Below are positions 5,911-6,118 of a stretch of DNA of 6,118 bases, one piece after another. The notes beneath the pieces are model-generated. The model worked only from the letters and a program-made list of their open reading frames with translations, did no database searches and was not told the DNA's origin. Numbering within the stretch: the stretch's first letter is position 1; every line of letters begins with the position of its first letter. Location: positions 1 to 6,118 of the forward strand of contig CAJGDP010000054.1 in assembly GCA_904502235.1 (NCBI GenBank). Direction: 5' to 3'. A program made the position numbers and the translations under genes. Origin of the DNA: an uncultured Bacteroidaceae bacterium. GTDB taxonomy: Bacteria; Bacteroidota; Bacteroidia; Bacteroidales; Bacteroidaceae.

Positions 5911-5918
5911 TTCTCGAC

Positions 5919-5975
5919 TTTTTTTGAAAAAATCTTTGGATTTGTTTGTCGGTTCAAAAAATAGTACTACCTTTG
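5919..5975 (+). promoter_or_regulatory. strong Bacteroidetes promoter with upstream A-tract, probable main rRNA promoter
   Basis: TTTG (5945-5948) and TACCTTTG (5968-5975) match the -33 and -7 consensus elements exactly, at the preferred 19-base spacing. T7-G-A6 (5919-5932) lies 12 bases upstream of the -33 element, where an UP-like or intrinsically curved A-tract would stimulate transcription. Transcription should start near 5980-5985. This is the best promoter in the window and fits a stable-RNA operon. Confidence 0.8.
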
Positions 5976-5980
5976 CACTC

Positions 5981-6019
5981 GCTTTCGGAAAGCAACGCGG
6001 TAACGCGGTTTTCGCAAGC
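5981..6019 (+). other. 5'-leader hairpin with GTAA (GNRA) tetraloop
   Basis: GCTTTCGGAAA (5981-5991) pairs with TTTTCGCAAGC (6009-6019) at ten of eleven positions (one T/C mismatch, one G-T wobble). After an internal loop, CGCG (5996-5999) pairs with CGCG (6004-6007) around GTAA (6000-6003). It lies at or within a few bases of the predicted transcript 5' end, and could stabilise or process the nascent leader. Confidence 0.6.
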
Positions 6020-6118
6020 ATGATGATCCTTGAAAACATTCCATACAGACAAGCAGTACAACGGTCTTTGTTTGAGAAATTGAATAAAGAAATAAAGTGT
6101 AAAGTAAGGAACGAAAAA
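6020..6118 (+). other. probable 16S rRNA leader with boxA-like antitermination sequence (partial)
   Basis: GATCCTTGAAAACATT (6025-6040) followed by ACAGACAAGCAGTACAA (6045-6061) resembles the boxA region of rRNA leaders (E. coli TGCTCTTTAACAA then CAGACAA) and the ACAAGYAGTACAA stretch I recall upstream of 16S genes in Bacteroidales. The following A-rich sequence (about 6076-6118) has no open frame of note. The mature 16S 5' end is not reached. If correct, an rRNA operon starts a short distance past the window. Identification rests on motif recall and on the promoter upstream. Confidence 0.58.

Larger units (their letters stand above)
5666..6118. other. 453-base gene-free control region, probably upstream of an rRNA operon
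   Basis: No credible protein gene lies here. The region is very rich in T-runs and A-runs and contains, left to right, the btuBG terminator, a promoter-like block (5754-5783), a hairpin (5798-5829), a degenerate second -7-like block (5847-5861), a terminator-like hairpin (5881-5910), a strong promoter (5945-5975) and a structured leader to the window end. The stacking of promoters and the leader sequence suggest a stable-RNA operon starting beyond the right edge. Confidence 0.6.

Noticed and set aside
5800..6039. 79-codon open frame on the minus strand in the right-hand gene-free region
   Set aside because: It runs antisense through the best promoter and leader hairpin, has a low-complexity Lys/Phe-rich composition from the A/T tracts, and shows no recognisable domain or promoter of its own.
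6062..6118. Mature 16S rRNA 5' end at the right edge
   Set aside because: No conserved 16S start sequence (such as the AGAGTTTGAT region) is visible before the window ends, so only a leader is called.
1..6118. CRISPR arrays, tRNA genes, insertion sequences or phage genes
   Set aside because: No regularly spaced repeats, cloverleaf-like segments, transposase-like frames or terminal inverted repeats with target duplications were seen.

Overview
The window looks like chromosomal DNA from a member of the Bacteroidales (Bacteroides/Prevotella-like; genus not determinable here). Four things point there: promoter elements of the Bacteroidetes type (TTTG at -33, TAnnTTTG at -7), A/T-rich leaders without Shine-Dalgarno sequences before the start codons, a TonB-dependent receptor paired with a surface lipoprotein of the BtuG type, and an acidic residue run after the lipoprotein cysteine.

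Layout. Positions 1-480 hold the last 159 codons of a glyceraldehyde-3-phosphate dehydrogenase gene (gap, plus strand), closed by a strong intrinsic terminator (503-534). A short hairpin-forming repeat of a dispersed-repeat type (545-586) and a bidirectional terminator (about 595-643) separate it from a convergent minus-strand pair, ilvA (1060-2256) then ridA (657-1031). IlvA makes reactive enamine/imine intermediates from threonine and serine, and RidA hydrolyses them, so the pair is a coherent production-and-clearance operon. Divergent from ilvA is a cobalamin-uptake operon: promoter, cobalamin riboswitch (about 2361-2569), an outer-membrane TonB-dependent receptor of BtuB type (2585-4573) and a surface beta-propeller lipoprotein of BtuG type (4604-5665). 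BtuG should capture vitamin B12 at the cell surface and pass it to BtuB, and the riboswitch should shut the operon when B12 is plentiful. A perfect 14-bp palindrome sits between the divergent promoters.

The last 450 bases (5666-6118) carry no credible gene. They hold the btuBG terminator, at least two promoter-like blocks each preceded by a T-tract/A-tract, several hairpins including one resembling a terminator, and at the right edge a transcribed leader that resembles the region ahead of 16S rRNA in Bacteroidales, including a boxA-like stretch. I infer that a ribosomal RNA operon begins just beyond the window; no mature rRNA sequence is visible.

Nothing here is clearly a new biological system. 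The best leads are an explicit L5-L13 kissing-loop pair in the riboswitch, the palindrome between ilvA and btuB, and the layered promoter/hairpin architecture of the putative rRNA control region.
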